From assembly GCA_013350335.1 (NCBI GenBank), contig CM023534.1:23393302-23457301 (forward strand): a stretch of 64,000 nt of DNA, in the 5' to 3' direction. Positions 23,041 through 35,093 of this stretch are shown piece by piece. Origin of the DNA: Chimonanthus salicifolius (taxonomy: Eukaryota; Streptophyta; Magnoliopsida; Laurales; Calycanthaceae). Positions within the stretch are counted from its first letter, which is position 1; each line of letters opens with the position of its first letter. Position numbers and translations under genes: made by a program. The notes under the pieces were generated by a model. It saw only the letters and a program-made list of their open reading frames with translations. It made no database searches and was not told the DNA's origin.

Positions 23041-25464
23041 ATATACATTTAAAATATTGATTCAATCATTCTCAGTCCAAAGCAAAGCATCATTATCCCA
23101 TGAAATTATTTCTCAAATAAAAGGTTTAATACGTTGACTCAAAATTCTCAATTTCTCAACTCTGCTTTATTCTTTAGTCTCTAATAACATTAACAAGAAG
23201 ACTCTACGCAATTGTTTATCTTGTCTCCATCCTCATCTACGCCTGCCTGTTGCTTGGTTCAGTCTCGTCACCTTTCTCTCTTCCTGCATTAGATTCTAAA
23301 AGAAAAGAGTATTGTGGGCTTAGTTAACGCCCAGTAGGAATTCTCATCGAAATGGGTACCAACATATGATATATATATATATATATATAATTAGAGAAAA
23401 ACATGTATAAGTTCCTCATATCATATAATTCAATTGAAAATCATCTCCATCCCATATTTCAAAATTCATTTCATATCTCATATTCATAAAACATTTAAAA
23501 CAAATTCATCATCATCTCATAAACCAAATTATAATCATTATACTTTTAATAACTCATCAAAACAATGTGATGCAAATACCATGGTACATGAATTGATGCA
23601 AGCCCCCTCTCATGCCCATGCATTTCTCTCTATCATACTCTCCATTCAAATAGTTATATACATTGGCCATTATGTCTGTAGCTTTCTTGGGCACCAGCAG
23701 GGACCTACTACCCAATACTAGCATTTAACAAGATTACAGGGGGAGTGCTACACACCCATACTCCTGTGTAGGTTTCGAAACTTCTACTGACCCCAGAGCT
23801 TTCTGCCCAATTAGCTATGCCATATTTTCGTAACCCATGGACGTGGCCATACAGAATAGTTATTTATTTTAAATATTTCTGGTTAGAGTTTAACATCTCC
23901 TAACATTTGACTCAACTATTTTCATCCCACATAAGATGCATGCTTTTTATGTCTAGGCATCGATAAACTAAAACATCATGCATTTGAAAACAACCAACAG
24001 TTCAAATAATATAATAAATCACTTGATACTTTAAGAAAGTAGGAAAACCTACTTGACCAATAGAATTCCACGAAGGAGTGACTACGGGGTATGTACAGCT
24101 TCTAAATCACCCTCCGATCATCTGGTTATGTTCATCAATCAAAACAACCCACACAATCAGTTCATGTTCATGATTTCTAACATCATAGTTTATTCATCTC
24201 TTTAATCTTCAAATTAGTGGTCTCCTTAAATCTAATTTCTTGTCCAAACCAACACTGTGGTCTCGGAACTTTATTCATCAATTCGGAACTTCCGAAGCTT
24301 GTTCCGAAGTTTCGGATCATCAAGGTCTCCTTCGGATCATTCCAAAGTACATTTGTTCACTAGTCTGCTCGGAACTTGGCTTTGGTACTTCCGAATCAAG
24401 TTCCGAGGGTTCGGCACTTCAGGTCCTCTCTCGGTACTTCCGAGCCAGGTTCCGAGACAGTATTCCTTCCGAGGGTTCTCAGAACATTGTTGTTCCCTCG
24501 GATAGTTCCGAGCGTTCGGAACTTGTTGCGGATGTTTCGAGACAGGTTCCAAAGCCAGACAGTCACTCTGCAGAAACTGTAGAGTACGAATCGAGTATAA
24601 ATGACTCGGGAATCACATTAGGGTAAGGTATTTGACCCATTCTTTAAATATGACCCTTCCGATTTATTCCGTACGTGATTACTTACGTCCTTAGGGATTA
24701 ATATTCATAATTTAACATGTATTTTCAAGGATTTAAACCCGATTTCTGAACTCGAGAAAATATCCCACAATTCCCGAATCGGTCCTATTTTCATTCCATT
24801 AATCCGAATTCGTCCAGGGTTGATTCTAAATCACCCTAAACTCTAATTTAAACATAAATATTCAATTTAGAAATCGAACCAACCTTAAACGATGCTTTCC
24901 GTAATCCTTTCCTCTTCCCTTCTTGACCTTTCCTTCTTTTCCTTGCTTTCACGGTAGGGAGACAGGATTCTTAGTGGAGAGAGTGGTACTGCCGTGTGAG
25001 TGGAGAGGGAAATGGAGTTATGCGAATGAAAGAGTGGAAGAACTCTGTCGTGCGCATGTAATATGAAAAAAGGGGAAACTGTCGTGTGCACGTTGCATGA
25101 AATATGGAAACAACCTTGCTGCCGTGAGCATGAACTAAGGGATAATGTTGTGCATGCGGTGGAAGTGGAAGTACTTCCACCATGTGTGACTTAGTTTTGT
25201 GGCCTCTTTTACATTCCCTTTTTGTCCATAAGCCATTTTCGTATGCCTTTTGAGTCCTTTTCACGTCGGATTACATGTCACCGAATCATTTAAATTAAAT
25301 TTTATACATTTAATTCCAATTGTGATACCCGACGATTAATTTATACATTAATTTCCTCAATTAATCTCCCACTTATTTTCTCTAATTAATTGATTAATTC
25401 ATATTAATCTCAATTGATTAATACAAATTCAATTTTAATAACCTTTAAAATTTCGAGTGTCATA
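23041..25464 (-). repeat. Chromovirus LTR, right copy, truncated at its inner end
   Basis: Homologous to the LTR at about 15420-20747. Its outer end at 25464 reads TATGACACTCGAAATTTT on minus, with the canonical G changed, and abuts hAT coding sequence. The inner end stops abruptly against pol, without a primer binding site or gag, which shows a deletion. It keeps about 250 bp around 24570-24840 missing from the left copy. Confidence 0.85.
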
Positions 25465-25465
25465 A

Positions 25466-26888
25466 TCGCCTCCCAAAATCTCCTGCTTTGATACATCTTA
25501 ATCAACTTATCATTGCTTTTTAAGAAGCTTGTTAGAGTGAGATAAACCGTTGCGAAACGAGTCACTGCGAAACGCAACAGTTCACGATTTCCCATGTATT
25601 TCCTCATTAAATATAGGACTTGTTTGTGATTGTAGATAAAAGTAGTGACATCCCTGCAAGAATTGATGAGGCTGGTCATCTTCGGCTCTTTACTAAAATC
25701 CTGAAGTATAAGATCTATGCAATGCGCCACGTACGGCATCCAAAAGATCCAGGGTTGATGTGTTGACCATATTCCCGGTAGATTTATAAGCCGATTTATT
25801 GTCCGTTACAATTTGGACAACATTCTCAGGCCTACAAATTGACAAACTTCCAACATCATGCCGCAAATAAGGTCTCCATCGTTGCTGAATTCTGTTATAT
25901 CGAAAGATTTATAGTAAATTGTACCAGACAATTGTACAGGAGGAAGTTCACTATAGTCTTGTTATCTTTACTAGTCCACGTATCACACATAATTGTCACC
26001 CCAGTTTCCGGCCATGACTCTTTAAATGTATCCACACATTCCCTAATTCTTTGAACTTCAACTGAGATGAATGACGTAGATATTTTATATAGTGAAGGGA
26101 AATTTATTGATGGCCCAGCAATTGCAGATGCATAACAAAGGGCCCGTAGATAGGGATTTGCTATATCCCTCGGTGGCCTGTGAATATGTGCGAAGTATTT
26201 TGTCGCAGCCTTTGCAATTCCTTTTTGGGCCTCGTCTCTTTTGGCCTCGTCTAATCTCCTCTGCATCAAAGAGGCGGGCTTGTCCCATGTTGGATCCCCG
26301 GGGCCGACGGTTTCTGGATTGACATCATGATGTGGATCAATGGGTGCATTTTGATTACCCATGACAAATATAGTCTTCATTGATTTCCATGTATCCCGTA
26401 ATTTGGTATTTTTCTTCTTTGAACTGGACCCACCTGCATCACCATGGCGGGACCCACCTGCATATTTAATAAAAATAAGTGGATTAGCATAGTTTAATAA
26501 AAATGTATTTATGATTTTCTAAAAATATAACAAATATAATACCTGCACCTCTCTCTCATAGCCTACCGCAATTCCCGCACCCCCTGCTTCTCATCTAGGT
26601 CTCCACCGGAGGACTCTAAACTACCCACGTGCACATACTCCTCCTCTTGCCTAGTACAAATGTCCTCCATTGCCGTTTTTTCTAAATCTGTTTTTAATCT
26701 TTTCTTTTACACATTTACTTTGAGTAACTCACGACATATTCTTTTTTGTGTCAGGGTTGCCTTTGGGTATGCGGCAACATTAAATGAGTAACGCTGCCTG
26801 CCATAGTTTTCCCGCACAAATAGCAACGGACTCTATTATCGAGTTTCTCAACAAACTCCCATGCAGGATCTTCTGTTCTGTTTGCCAT
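25466..26888 (-). pseudogene. hAT transposase, N-terminal part (BED finger and DUF659), broken
   Basis: ATG at 26888 gives MANRTEDPAWEFVEKLDNRV, then the BED-type finger CYLCGKTMAGSVTHLMLPH. A frameshift follows near 26760. A GT-AG intron is plausible at about 26542-26457 (GGTGCAG/GTATTA to ATGCAG/GTGGGT). The second exon holds the DUF659 domain with GVTIMCDTWTSKDNKTIVNF, then VVQIVTDNKSAYKSTG, then AHCIDLILQDF (two likely catalytic aspartates), with frame changes near 25900 and 25750. It ends at the LTR at 25464. In intact relatives this protein binds the element's ends and excises it; this copy cannot. Confidence 0.85.
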
Positions 26889-27177
26889 TTATCTATAGTA
26901 CAAATTATGATGCAGAAGTTCGATAAATAGATGAATTCAAATTTAAAAGATAAAAGTATATGAAACAATATTACATGTACACTAAATAGATGCATCCAGT
27001 GTGTTCGTTCACATCCATCTCAAATCACATTCTCCACTAAATATTACATTAATTACAATAATACATTGTTTTTTCATATGTGCATCTCGGTCTATCATAA
27101 GTTACATTCATGTTCTCATCATATCCTTCTCAAATATCATTCTCCACTAAATATTACATTGATTACAATAATCAATA
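26889..27177. other. hAT 5' region between transposase start and tandem array
   Basis: AT-rich. Contains a 2-copy direct repeat with TTCTCCACTAAATATTACATT (about 27030-27160). No gene recognised. Confidence 0.5.
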
Positions 27178-28181
27178 GTTAATGATGAAATAATTACAAA
27201 AAAAAAAGAAAGTAAAAGAAAAAAATTGCATCCCTATCTAAAAAGTTAGTACACACTAAATAGCAGCAAATAAAAAAATTTCATGCATTATTTTATAGGT
27301 TTTAGCATTTTTAAATTTATAACTTATAATCCATAGTTAATGATGAAAAAATTACAAAAGAAAATGATAGGAAAAAATTGCATCCCTGTATAAAAATTTA
27401 GTACACAGTAAATAACAGCAAATAAAAAAAAATTATGAATTATTTTATAGGTTTTAGAATTTTCTAATATTTATAACTCATAATCCATAGTTAATGATGA
27501 AAAAATTACAAAAAGAAAGAAAATAAAAGAAAAAAATTTCATCCTATATAAAAAGTTAGTACACAGTAAATAACAACAAATAAAAAAAAATTATGTATTA
27601 TTTGATAGGTTTTAGCATTTTCTAACATTTATAACTCATAATTCATAGTTAATGTTGAAATAACTACAAAAAGAAAGAAAATAAAAGGAAAAAATTGCAT
27701 TCCTATATAAAAAGTCAGTACACAGTAACTAAGAGCAAATAAAAAAATTCATGCTTTATTTTATAGGTTTTAGTATTTTCTAACATTTATAACTCATAAT
27801 CCATAGTTACTGATGAAATAATTACAAAAAGAAAGAAAATAAAAAAAAATTGCAGTCCTGTATAAAAATTTATTACACAGTAAATAACAGCGAATAAAAA
27901 AATTTCATGTATTATTTTATAGGTTTTAGCATTTTCTAGCATTTATAGCTCATAATCCATAGTTAATGATGAAAAAATTACAAAAAGAAAAAAATTGCAT
28001 CCCTGTATAAAAAGTTAGTACACAGTAAATAACAGCAAATAAAAAATTTCATGTATTATTTATAGGTTTTAGCATTTTCTAACATTTATAACTCATAATC
28101 CATAGTTAATAATGAAATAATTACAAAAAGAAATAAAATAAAATAAAAAAATTGCATCTCTGTATAAAAGTTAGTACATAG

Positions 28182-28501
28182 TAGGGGTGAAATTTGGGTC
28201 GGGTTTTGGTCCGAACCCGCATGACCCGACCAGAAAATCATGCGAGTTGGGTTATGAAAGTCAGGTCAGCGGGTCGAGATGGGTTGAGAAATCCGAAACC
28301 CGCATTAAATTCTGGTCGAGTTGGATTGAGAGATTTTTAAGTTAACCCGATCCGACCCGATCAAATCCAACCCGACCCCGTAAAAAATAGGCTAAAGTAG
28401 GTTCAAAATGCGGGTTGGGTCGGGTCGGGTTCCATATATTATTCACTCAGGCTGGTTGGGTTTTAAAAAATCCGACCCAACCCGGCCCGATTTCAGCCCT
28501 A
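28182..28501. mobile_element. Non-autonomous hAT MITE inside the tandem array
   Basis: Inverted ends TAGGGGTGAAAT (28182) and ATTTCAGCCCTA (28501). The 8-bp target duplication is gtacatag (28174-28181) and gtacacag (28502-28509), derived from the array motif GTACACAG. Interior is 320 bp of GGGTCGGGTT/AACCCGACCC-like inverted repeats with no coding capacity. Confidence 0.9.
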
Positions 28502-28536
28502 GTACACAGTAAATAACAACAAAAAAAAGAATTTCT

Positions 28537-28711
28537 CCCACATGGATGCAGCTCAACTGGTTAACCTCCCGTCTCAGGAAGCGGGAGGTAACCAAGTTCG
28601 AACCCCCATGGCATAACCTGGTGTACCCTAAGGGCAATGGGAATCACCCCGTGGGGGTTTTACGCTGGGTTTTCCGCGGTTTCCTACATGTAAATTCAAA
28701 AAAAAAAAAAA
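28537..28711 (+). mobile_element. tRNA-derived SINE (family B) inside the tandem array
   Basis: tRNA-like head with box A GCAGCTCAACTGGTTAA and box B AAGTTCGAACCCCC. The body shares GGGGGTTTTACGCTGGGTTT and CCGCGGTTTCCTACATG with the copy at 8972. It ends in a 15-base A run, after which array sequence resumes. Least diverged of the family B copies here. Confidence 0.85.
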
Positions 28712-31432
28712 ATTCATGTATTATTTTATAGATTTTAGCATTTTCTAACATTTATAACTCATAATCCATAGTTAATGATGAAATAATTAGAAAAAGAAAT
28801 AAAAGAAAAGGAAAAAATTGCATCCCTATATAAAAAGTTAGTACATAGTAAATAACAGCAAATAAAAAAAATTCATGTATTATTATAGGTTTTAGCATGT
28901 TCTAACATTTATAACTCATAATCCATAGTTAATGATGAAATAATTACAAAAAATAATAAAAGAAAAAAAATTACATTCCTGTATAAAAGTTAGTACAGAG
29001 TAAATAACAGCAAATAAAAAAAATTCATGTATTATTTTATAGGTATTAGCATTTTCTAACATTTATAACTCTTAAACAATATTTTATGATGAAATAATTA
29101 AAATAAAGAGTAACTGGAAGAAAAAATTGTTTCTGGAAATTTTGATATGTTAGTAAACAGTAACTAAGAGCAAATAAAAAAAATAATTTATTATTTTATA
29201 GGTTTTACCATTTTCTAACATTTATAACTCATAAATCATATTTTATGATGAAATAATGAAAATAAAGAGTAAATAAAAGAAAAAAATGTTTCTAGAAATT
29301 TTAATATGTTAGTAACAGTAATTAAGAGCAAATATAAAAATTTCACGTATTATTTTGTAGGTTTTAACATTTTCTAACATTTATACTCATAAACCATATT
29401 TTATGATGAAATAATAAAAAAAAGAGTAAATAAAAGAAAAAAATGTTCCTGGAAATTTTGACATGTTATTAAACAGTAAATAAGAGCAAATAAAAAAATT
29501 TCATTTATTAATTTATAGGTTTTATCATTTTCTAACATTTATAACTCATAAACAATATTTTATGATGAAAAAACTAAAATAAAGAGTAAATAAAAGAGAA
29601 AAAAATGTTTCTGGAAATTTTTACATGTTAGTAACAGTAACTAAGACCAAATAAAAAATTTCATGTGTTATTTTATAGGTTTTATCATTTTCTAACATTT
29701 ATAACTCATAAATAATATTTTATGTTTAAATAATTACAAGAAAGATTAAATAAAAGAAAAAAATGTTGCTGAAAATTTTGAAATGTTAGTAACAGTAACT
29801 AAAGCAAATTAAAAAAATTATGTATTATTTTATAGGTTTTATGATCTTCTAACATTTATAAATCATAAACCATATTTTATGATGAAATAAATAAAATGAA
29901 GAGTAAATAAAAGAAAAAATGTTGCTGAAAATTTTTACATGTCAGTAAACACTCACTAAGAGCAAGTAAAAAAGTTTCATATATTATTTAATAGGTTTTA
30001 TCATTTTCTAACATTTGTGAATCATAAATCATTAAATAATTAATAGAATGATTAAATGAAAGAAAAAAATTTTGCTAAAATTTTTGACATGTTAGTAACG
30101 GTAACTAAGAGCAAATAAAAAAATCTCATGTATTATTTTATAGGTTTTATGATTTTCTAACATTTATAACTCATAAACCATATTTTATGATGAAATAAAT
30201 AAAATAAAGAGTAAATAAAAGAAAAAATGGTGCTAAAAATTTTGACATGTTAGTAAACAGTATCTAAGAGCAAAAAAAAAATTCATATATTATTTTATAG
30301 GTTTTAGCATTTTGTAACATTTATAACTCATAAACCATATGTTATGATGAAATAATTAAAACAAAATGAGAGTAAATAACATAAAAAATGTTGCTGGATA
30401 TTTTGACATGTCAGTAATCACTAACTAAGGCAAATAAAAAAATTTCATGTATTATATAGTTTTTAACATTTTCTAACTTTTTTTTTTCATTTATGCTATT
30501 TTATGTTGAAATAGTTAACCAAAAGAAATAAATAATTGAAAAAAATAGTAACTAAAAAAGTACACAGAAAAAAACTACAAATACATTCAGATGGAAAAAA
30601 AATTATAACACCTTTATAAAACTTTTATTTACTACATATGTTATTTAAGTTCAAGCATTTTTTAACAAATTATAACACTTTTATGTTATTTTCGACTGAA
30701 ATAAATAAAATGAAATACAGATACATGTAAAAAAATTACAAAACTTACATGAGTAGTAGATCTAGAAATGAAGAAAATTTTGAACGGTCTTGATCGTTCA
30801 GTTTCAGCCAAATACTGGTTCTTTAGAACTTAATTAGATCATGTAATGAAGAGTGAAAAAACTTTTGGAAGAGAAATGGAAAAATCTGATTTTTTTTTGG
30901 AAGAAAATACGATTGTGAAAATGGAAGTGTAAGTGATTAGGTTTTACAGAAAAATTTGGACCGAGTAGATTTTGCAGATTTCAAAAAAATAATAAAAAAT
31001 TAACGCATGGACGACCACCCGAATACAGCAATACGCCGTACACAGATATTGGACTGGGAGAAATTGCTTGACAGGTGAGATCTCGCCCGAGATCTCGTCC
31101 GATATATTGGACATATGATATCGTCCGATATATCGACAAAATCTCGCCGATACAAGGTTGGGCCCACTAACAAATTTCTCGTTTTTTTCTTAAAAAAAGG
31201 TAGAGTCAGACGAGATTCTGACAGATATATTGGTTATCTCGGCTGATATTTCAAAAAAAGAATTTGGCTTTTTTTTTTTTTATAAAATCACAACAACCGA
31301 TATTTTGAAAATTCGGCCAATATTACAACCAAATTATCAGGCAAAAATACGGCCATCTCTGTTGATTTAATATTCGTATGGGTTGATACTATACGTATCT
31401 GGGCCGATACGCACCATACCCCTGATACAGAT

Positions 31433-32933
31433 AGCATTGACAAAAGAATCATGTTATTAAAGAGACTCAACTATTGAAGTAATGAGCTACCATCTAGGCC
31501 ATTGATCACAACGCAGGACCTTAGACAACACGAGTAAGAGACTAGAACCAACTGCAACCACAATTAGTAATGCAATTTAGGTGGATGGGTTGGATTAGGA
31601 GTTCAAATCTACCTACCTAAATTGACTTTTTGTTTTTCACTAAATTGATGGACTCTTTTTTGATATATCAATAACTAAAGTCATTTTAAAACACAATTTG
31701 TTCATAATTTATGACAAATAATTTGAGTTAGGTTCAACCCATGATGATCCAAGTTGTGCAATTGAGTGGATAATATAATTTAATATCACATCAATATGTA
31801 TCTCGAATATTACATTGTGTATACAAATGCCCAATCGCTTCGGTTGAACTTACATATATAGGTGGGTTTGAAAGATCTTAATTTTTATATGGTGCTTATA
31901 AAATTTGATCTCTATTAGATAAGAAACTGCATACTTTTTAAGATCTTCATAATTTCACATCTATTCAATAGTAGAAATTCATGATCGATAAGTATTAAAA
32001 ATCAAATGTAAAATTGAGTCTGAATGCAATTCACGTAGAATTGATTAGGGGAAGGACGGATCTAATTGATCCACTATCCAAAGTTGGCACCAAATTCTAT
32101 ACAAATTAATGTGCAAGTGAACATTGTTAATCTCGATTAACACAGAAAAGCCCCACATAGGTAGGCTCACAGCAAGCGCGGCTTAAAAATTCAACTTCGT
32201 GTAAGCATAATGAGAACAATAAATCAATGGCAATGAGTTTAATAGTTTATTTTTTTTTTTTAAATCGAAGAATTTATAATCCTTTCTCTGTGATAAGGAT
32301 CATAGATCAATCATTCTAATGGTTTAGATAAAGTTTGAAATTAGAATTAAAAATTAGAAAGCACCAGAATGAAATTAAAAGTCAGTTATTATTTAGTTGT
32401 CATATATCAATTAATTTATTATAATATAATATTTTAAAAATACATGCAATAAAATTGAGTTGTTGCAAAAAAATTATAAAAAGTTTGATTAAACAAAATT
32501 AATTCTGCAAAAACAAAATTTAATTTTTATAGGAAATTAATTCATCAGTGAATTTCGCAAGTCGTCGCTTTTCTGATGAGATTTGAACCTATCTTATTTT
32601 TAATTAAACAAACTTAGGTTAGGTGTATTTTTCAATTGAATTTTCGTCTTGAAAAGGAAAGAAGATTCGACTTCTCTCAAGCCTATCATAACTGGAGTCG
32701 GGTCATGGTTTGTCATTCTTATACGTTGAAGATTTAAATAGACTTTAAAACTGACCCCAACGTTCAACAATAATTCAAAAGGTGGCTAAAATTAATAGGA
32801 TCCGGAGGAGTACGTTAAATAAAATTAAGCAGTATTTTGTAATAAAATAAAGTTCATTAAATTTATAAAATCAAATAAATAATTTTTAAGAATTGTTTCA
32901 GTTAGTATGTATAACTAACTTCAATTAAATTAA
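31433..32933. other. Intergenic region right of the large hAT
   Basis: AT-rich, no convincing gene or repeat. A T-run lies at 32249-32261. Confidence 0.5.
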
Positions 32934-33128
32934 TACTCCCTCTGTCCTATTTTAGTTGTCTCATTTGAAATATTTGTATTGTTTAAACAACTATCTATAT
33001 AAGACTAGCACTCTATGTGATCTTTTTCATTTTCAACACACTTTCTGCTATTCCAATATTAATATGATAATTATTTTAGGACAATCCCAAAATCCATATA
33101 AAACAACTAAATTGAAACAGAGAAAATA
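32934..33128. mobile_element. Stowaway-like MITE, copy 1
   Basis: Begins TA then CTCCCTCTGTCCTATTTTAG and ends with the decayed complement AACTAAATTGAAACAGAG. The interior (AGACTAGCACTCTATGTGATC) matches, in opposite orientation, the element at 44917-45111. TA target and CTCCCTC ends are the Tc1/mariner-derived Stowaway pattern. Confidence 0.8.
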
Positions 33129-33394
33129 AAATATATAGTTAAAGGAGTGCTTCTTAGCAATTATATTTGAATTTGTTTAAATTATATAGAAATAAATAAT
33201 TGACATGACAACTATCAATAACTTAATTTAGAAAGATTAAAATATATAAAAATAATGATTTATTAGAACTAAACTGAGTTACGAAAATTTCATAATACAA
33301 TAATTATCGAGGAGTTAGGTTTGATCAAAAAGTTCAGATTCATCTGTGTTATGGAATGATGGCAAAGAGAGAGAAGCCAAAGGTAAAGGTCGAG

Positions 33395-33550
33395 ACCCTG
33401 TGCCTATATGGGTATAGTCAACTGGTAATCTCTCATTTCAAAAAGTAAAAGATATCATGTTCTAAGTCACCTACGCCTTGCATAATATGCAGTATCACCA
33501 GTAAAATTTTACACTTAATTTCTCACATGTAAATATATAAAAAAAAAATT
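33395..33550 (+). mobile_element. Diverged SINE, family B-like
   Basis: GGGTATAGTCAACTGGTAATC resembles box A of family B. A degraded box B (CATGTTCTAAGTC) follows, then TTTTACACTTAATTTCTCAC and ATGTAAATATATAAAAAAA at the family position. Old and ambiguous. Confidence 0.45.
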
Positions 33551-33754
33551 CCAACCTGTATAGAATTGAAGGCGAACATGTAATCATGTATTGAAATGTC
33601 ATAATTCAAGCTTTCAACTTTTGGGGCAGGACCAACTTTCATGGAATTTGTTTCTGCTTTTTCTTTCATCTTTTTCACTTTTCGATACTTTATTTAATAA
33701 AGTAATCATATTTTTTCTATTCAAAATATGATTATGCAGCATGACACCTTAACT

Positions 33755-33982
33755 TGACGATGACTAATTAGGCTATATTTTACAACTTATTCTCCTAGAC
33801 TACCCTAACATGAGATTATAAAGAAAAGGGTGACGATGACTAATTAGGTTATATTTTACAACTTATTCTCCTAGACTACCCTAACATGAGATTATAAAGA
33901 AAAGCGTGACGATGACTAATTAGGTTATATTTTACAACTTATTCTCCTGGACTACCCTAACATGAGATTATAAAGAAAAGGG
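33755..33982 (+). repeat. Three tandem 76-bp units
   Basis: Units start at 33755, 33831 and 33907 (TGACGATGACTAATTAGG each time) and are nearly identical, differing by about one to three bases. Recent local amplification; no coding content. Confidence 0.95.
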
Positions 33983-35084
33983 AGGATTATACCCTATTTT
34001 TATATAAGAAAATTTTAATCGCTAAATTGAAAAGTTGGATTTCCTTTTAAAATATATTATTAATTTTTAAAATATGTGCAAGCTTTTTTATCTCCACATC
34101 AAATAACTCTATGTAGAGTGACTTTTTAAAGTAAAGAGAGAATTAAAGTCAGGAATTCTATAAATTTTTTGTCGTCACTCTAATCTCTTTAAATTTATAT
34201 ATTTGATGACTTAGAAAAAAACTTAATTTTGAGACTTCAATTTAATGGTTGAGATAATTAATTGACACATACTTAGACTTGCAAACAATAAATAATAAAA
34301 ATTGTTGATGTACTTAATGTTGAAGAACAGGATTTACTTTTGATGAGGGTCAAAGGAATCATTTGCTTTGGCCTTTTTACCCAAGTTGAGAAACTAAAAA
34401 TCCTCCACTGAATAAATTCCAGTTTATCTTGATAGTGAAAATTAGGACGTATTTATCTTTTAAAATTTTTCTTGAAAGTGGGTAAAACTGTAAAAGTAGT
34501 TAAAAAGAAACAAGATAAACAATAGTGCTACCAATTTGAAGAAGAAATTGTCAATATGATACTCGTAAAAAAAATTGAGTACCTTTATTTATTTGATTTA
34601 AATAATAAATAGACCATTGATAGTGAATTTCAAATCATGTGGTTGTGCATATTTAATAAATTATTTTTTAAAAATCAGACAACATTAAATATTTAAATAT
34701 TTTATAAGGTCGTTGGCCCCACCAAATCGATGTGTCATTAAATTTTAAATTGAGTTATATGAAATATTCAATTACAAGAGCTGAGTTTATAGTCTAAAAT
34801 CTAAACTTTCCAAAATGCATTTTCTCTTTCTTCCTCTACTTATATTATAAAAATTAAAAACTTGAATAAATTAATATAAACTGACTGAATTTTATAAAGT
34901 TTGAATGAAATGTGTAAACAAAGTTTTGAAGAATTAAAATATTATTTTTTCTAAAATAATATTGGTATTAGACAATCTAATAAATAAATCTTTACTGTAT
35001 ATCCACAGTAACGTGGATATTCTAATTAGATGTCGTGTGGCAGGTGCAGCACTGAAGCTGCAATGATTAGACATTTGAGAGGAA
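33983..35084. other. Intergenic region left of the Mutator-like element
   Basis: AT-rich spacer with no gene or repeat recognised. Confidence 0.5.
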
Positions 35085-35093
35085 TTCAAGAAA

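Larger units (their letters stand above)
14100..25464 (-). mobile_element. Ty3/gypsy chromovirus (Tekay-like), rearranged, inside the hAT
   Basis: Minus-strand order from the right: a 3'-truncated LTR (25464-23041), joined directly to the RT part of pol (23036), then RNase H, integrase, chromodomain and a polypurine-like tract. Next come a full-length LTR (20747 to about 15221), a primer binding site and gag (14933 to about 14133). Gag downstream of a pol-LTR unit is not a simple element. It fits a recombined tandem pair sharing one LTR, or two insertions with deletions. hAT coding sequence resumes at 25465. The left junction is between about 13940 and 14135. Confidence 0.75.
27178..30480 (+). 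repeat. Tandem array, about 150-bp monomers, two subfamilies
   Basis: A unit of roughly 147-158 bp recurs about 18-20 times. It is marked by GTTAATGATGAAATAATTAC, GTTAGTACACAGTAAATAAC and TTTTATAGGTTTTAGCATTT. Units to about 29070 form one subfamily (GCATCCCTGTATAAAAAG). Later units form another (TGTTTCTGGAAATTTTGACA, GTAACAGTAACTAAGAGC). The array is very A/T-rich and lies upstream of the hAT transposase start, inside the element. It is interrupted by a hAT MITE and a SINE. Confidence 0.9.
9821..31424 (-). mobile_element. Large hAT transposon (DUF659/BED type) with nested insertions
   Basis: Termini are CAGGGGTAGAAAAATTGG at 9821 and, inverted, CAGGGGTATGGTGCGTATCG at 31424, the hAT signature. 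The 8-bp flanks atactgat (9813-9820) and atacagat (31425-31432) differ at one base, as expected for an old hAT target duplication. Both ends are rich in subterminal TCGGCCGA/CGATATATCGG-type repeats. A minus-strand transposase pseudogene inside has BED finger and DUF659 parts (26888-25466) and a C-terminal part (about 13845-12480), separated by a chromovirus. Removing nested elements leaves roughly 8-10 kb. Its non-autonomous derivative is at 51167-52651. Confidence 0.85.

Noticed and set aside
27178..30480. Regular repeats considered as a CRISPR-like array or centromeric satellite
   Set aside because: The units are contiguous, without unique spacers, in a plant genome. The array is confined within hAT termini, so centromeric identity is not supported.
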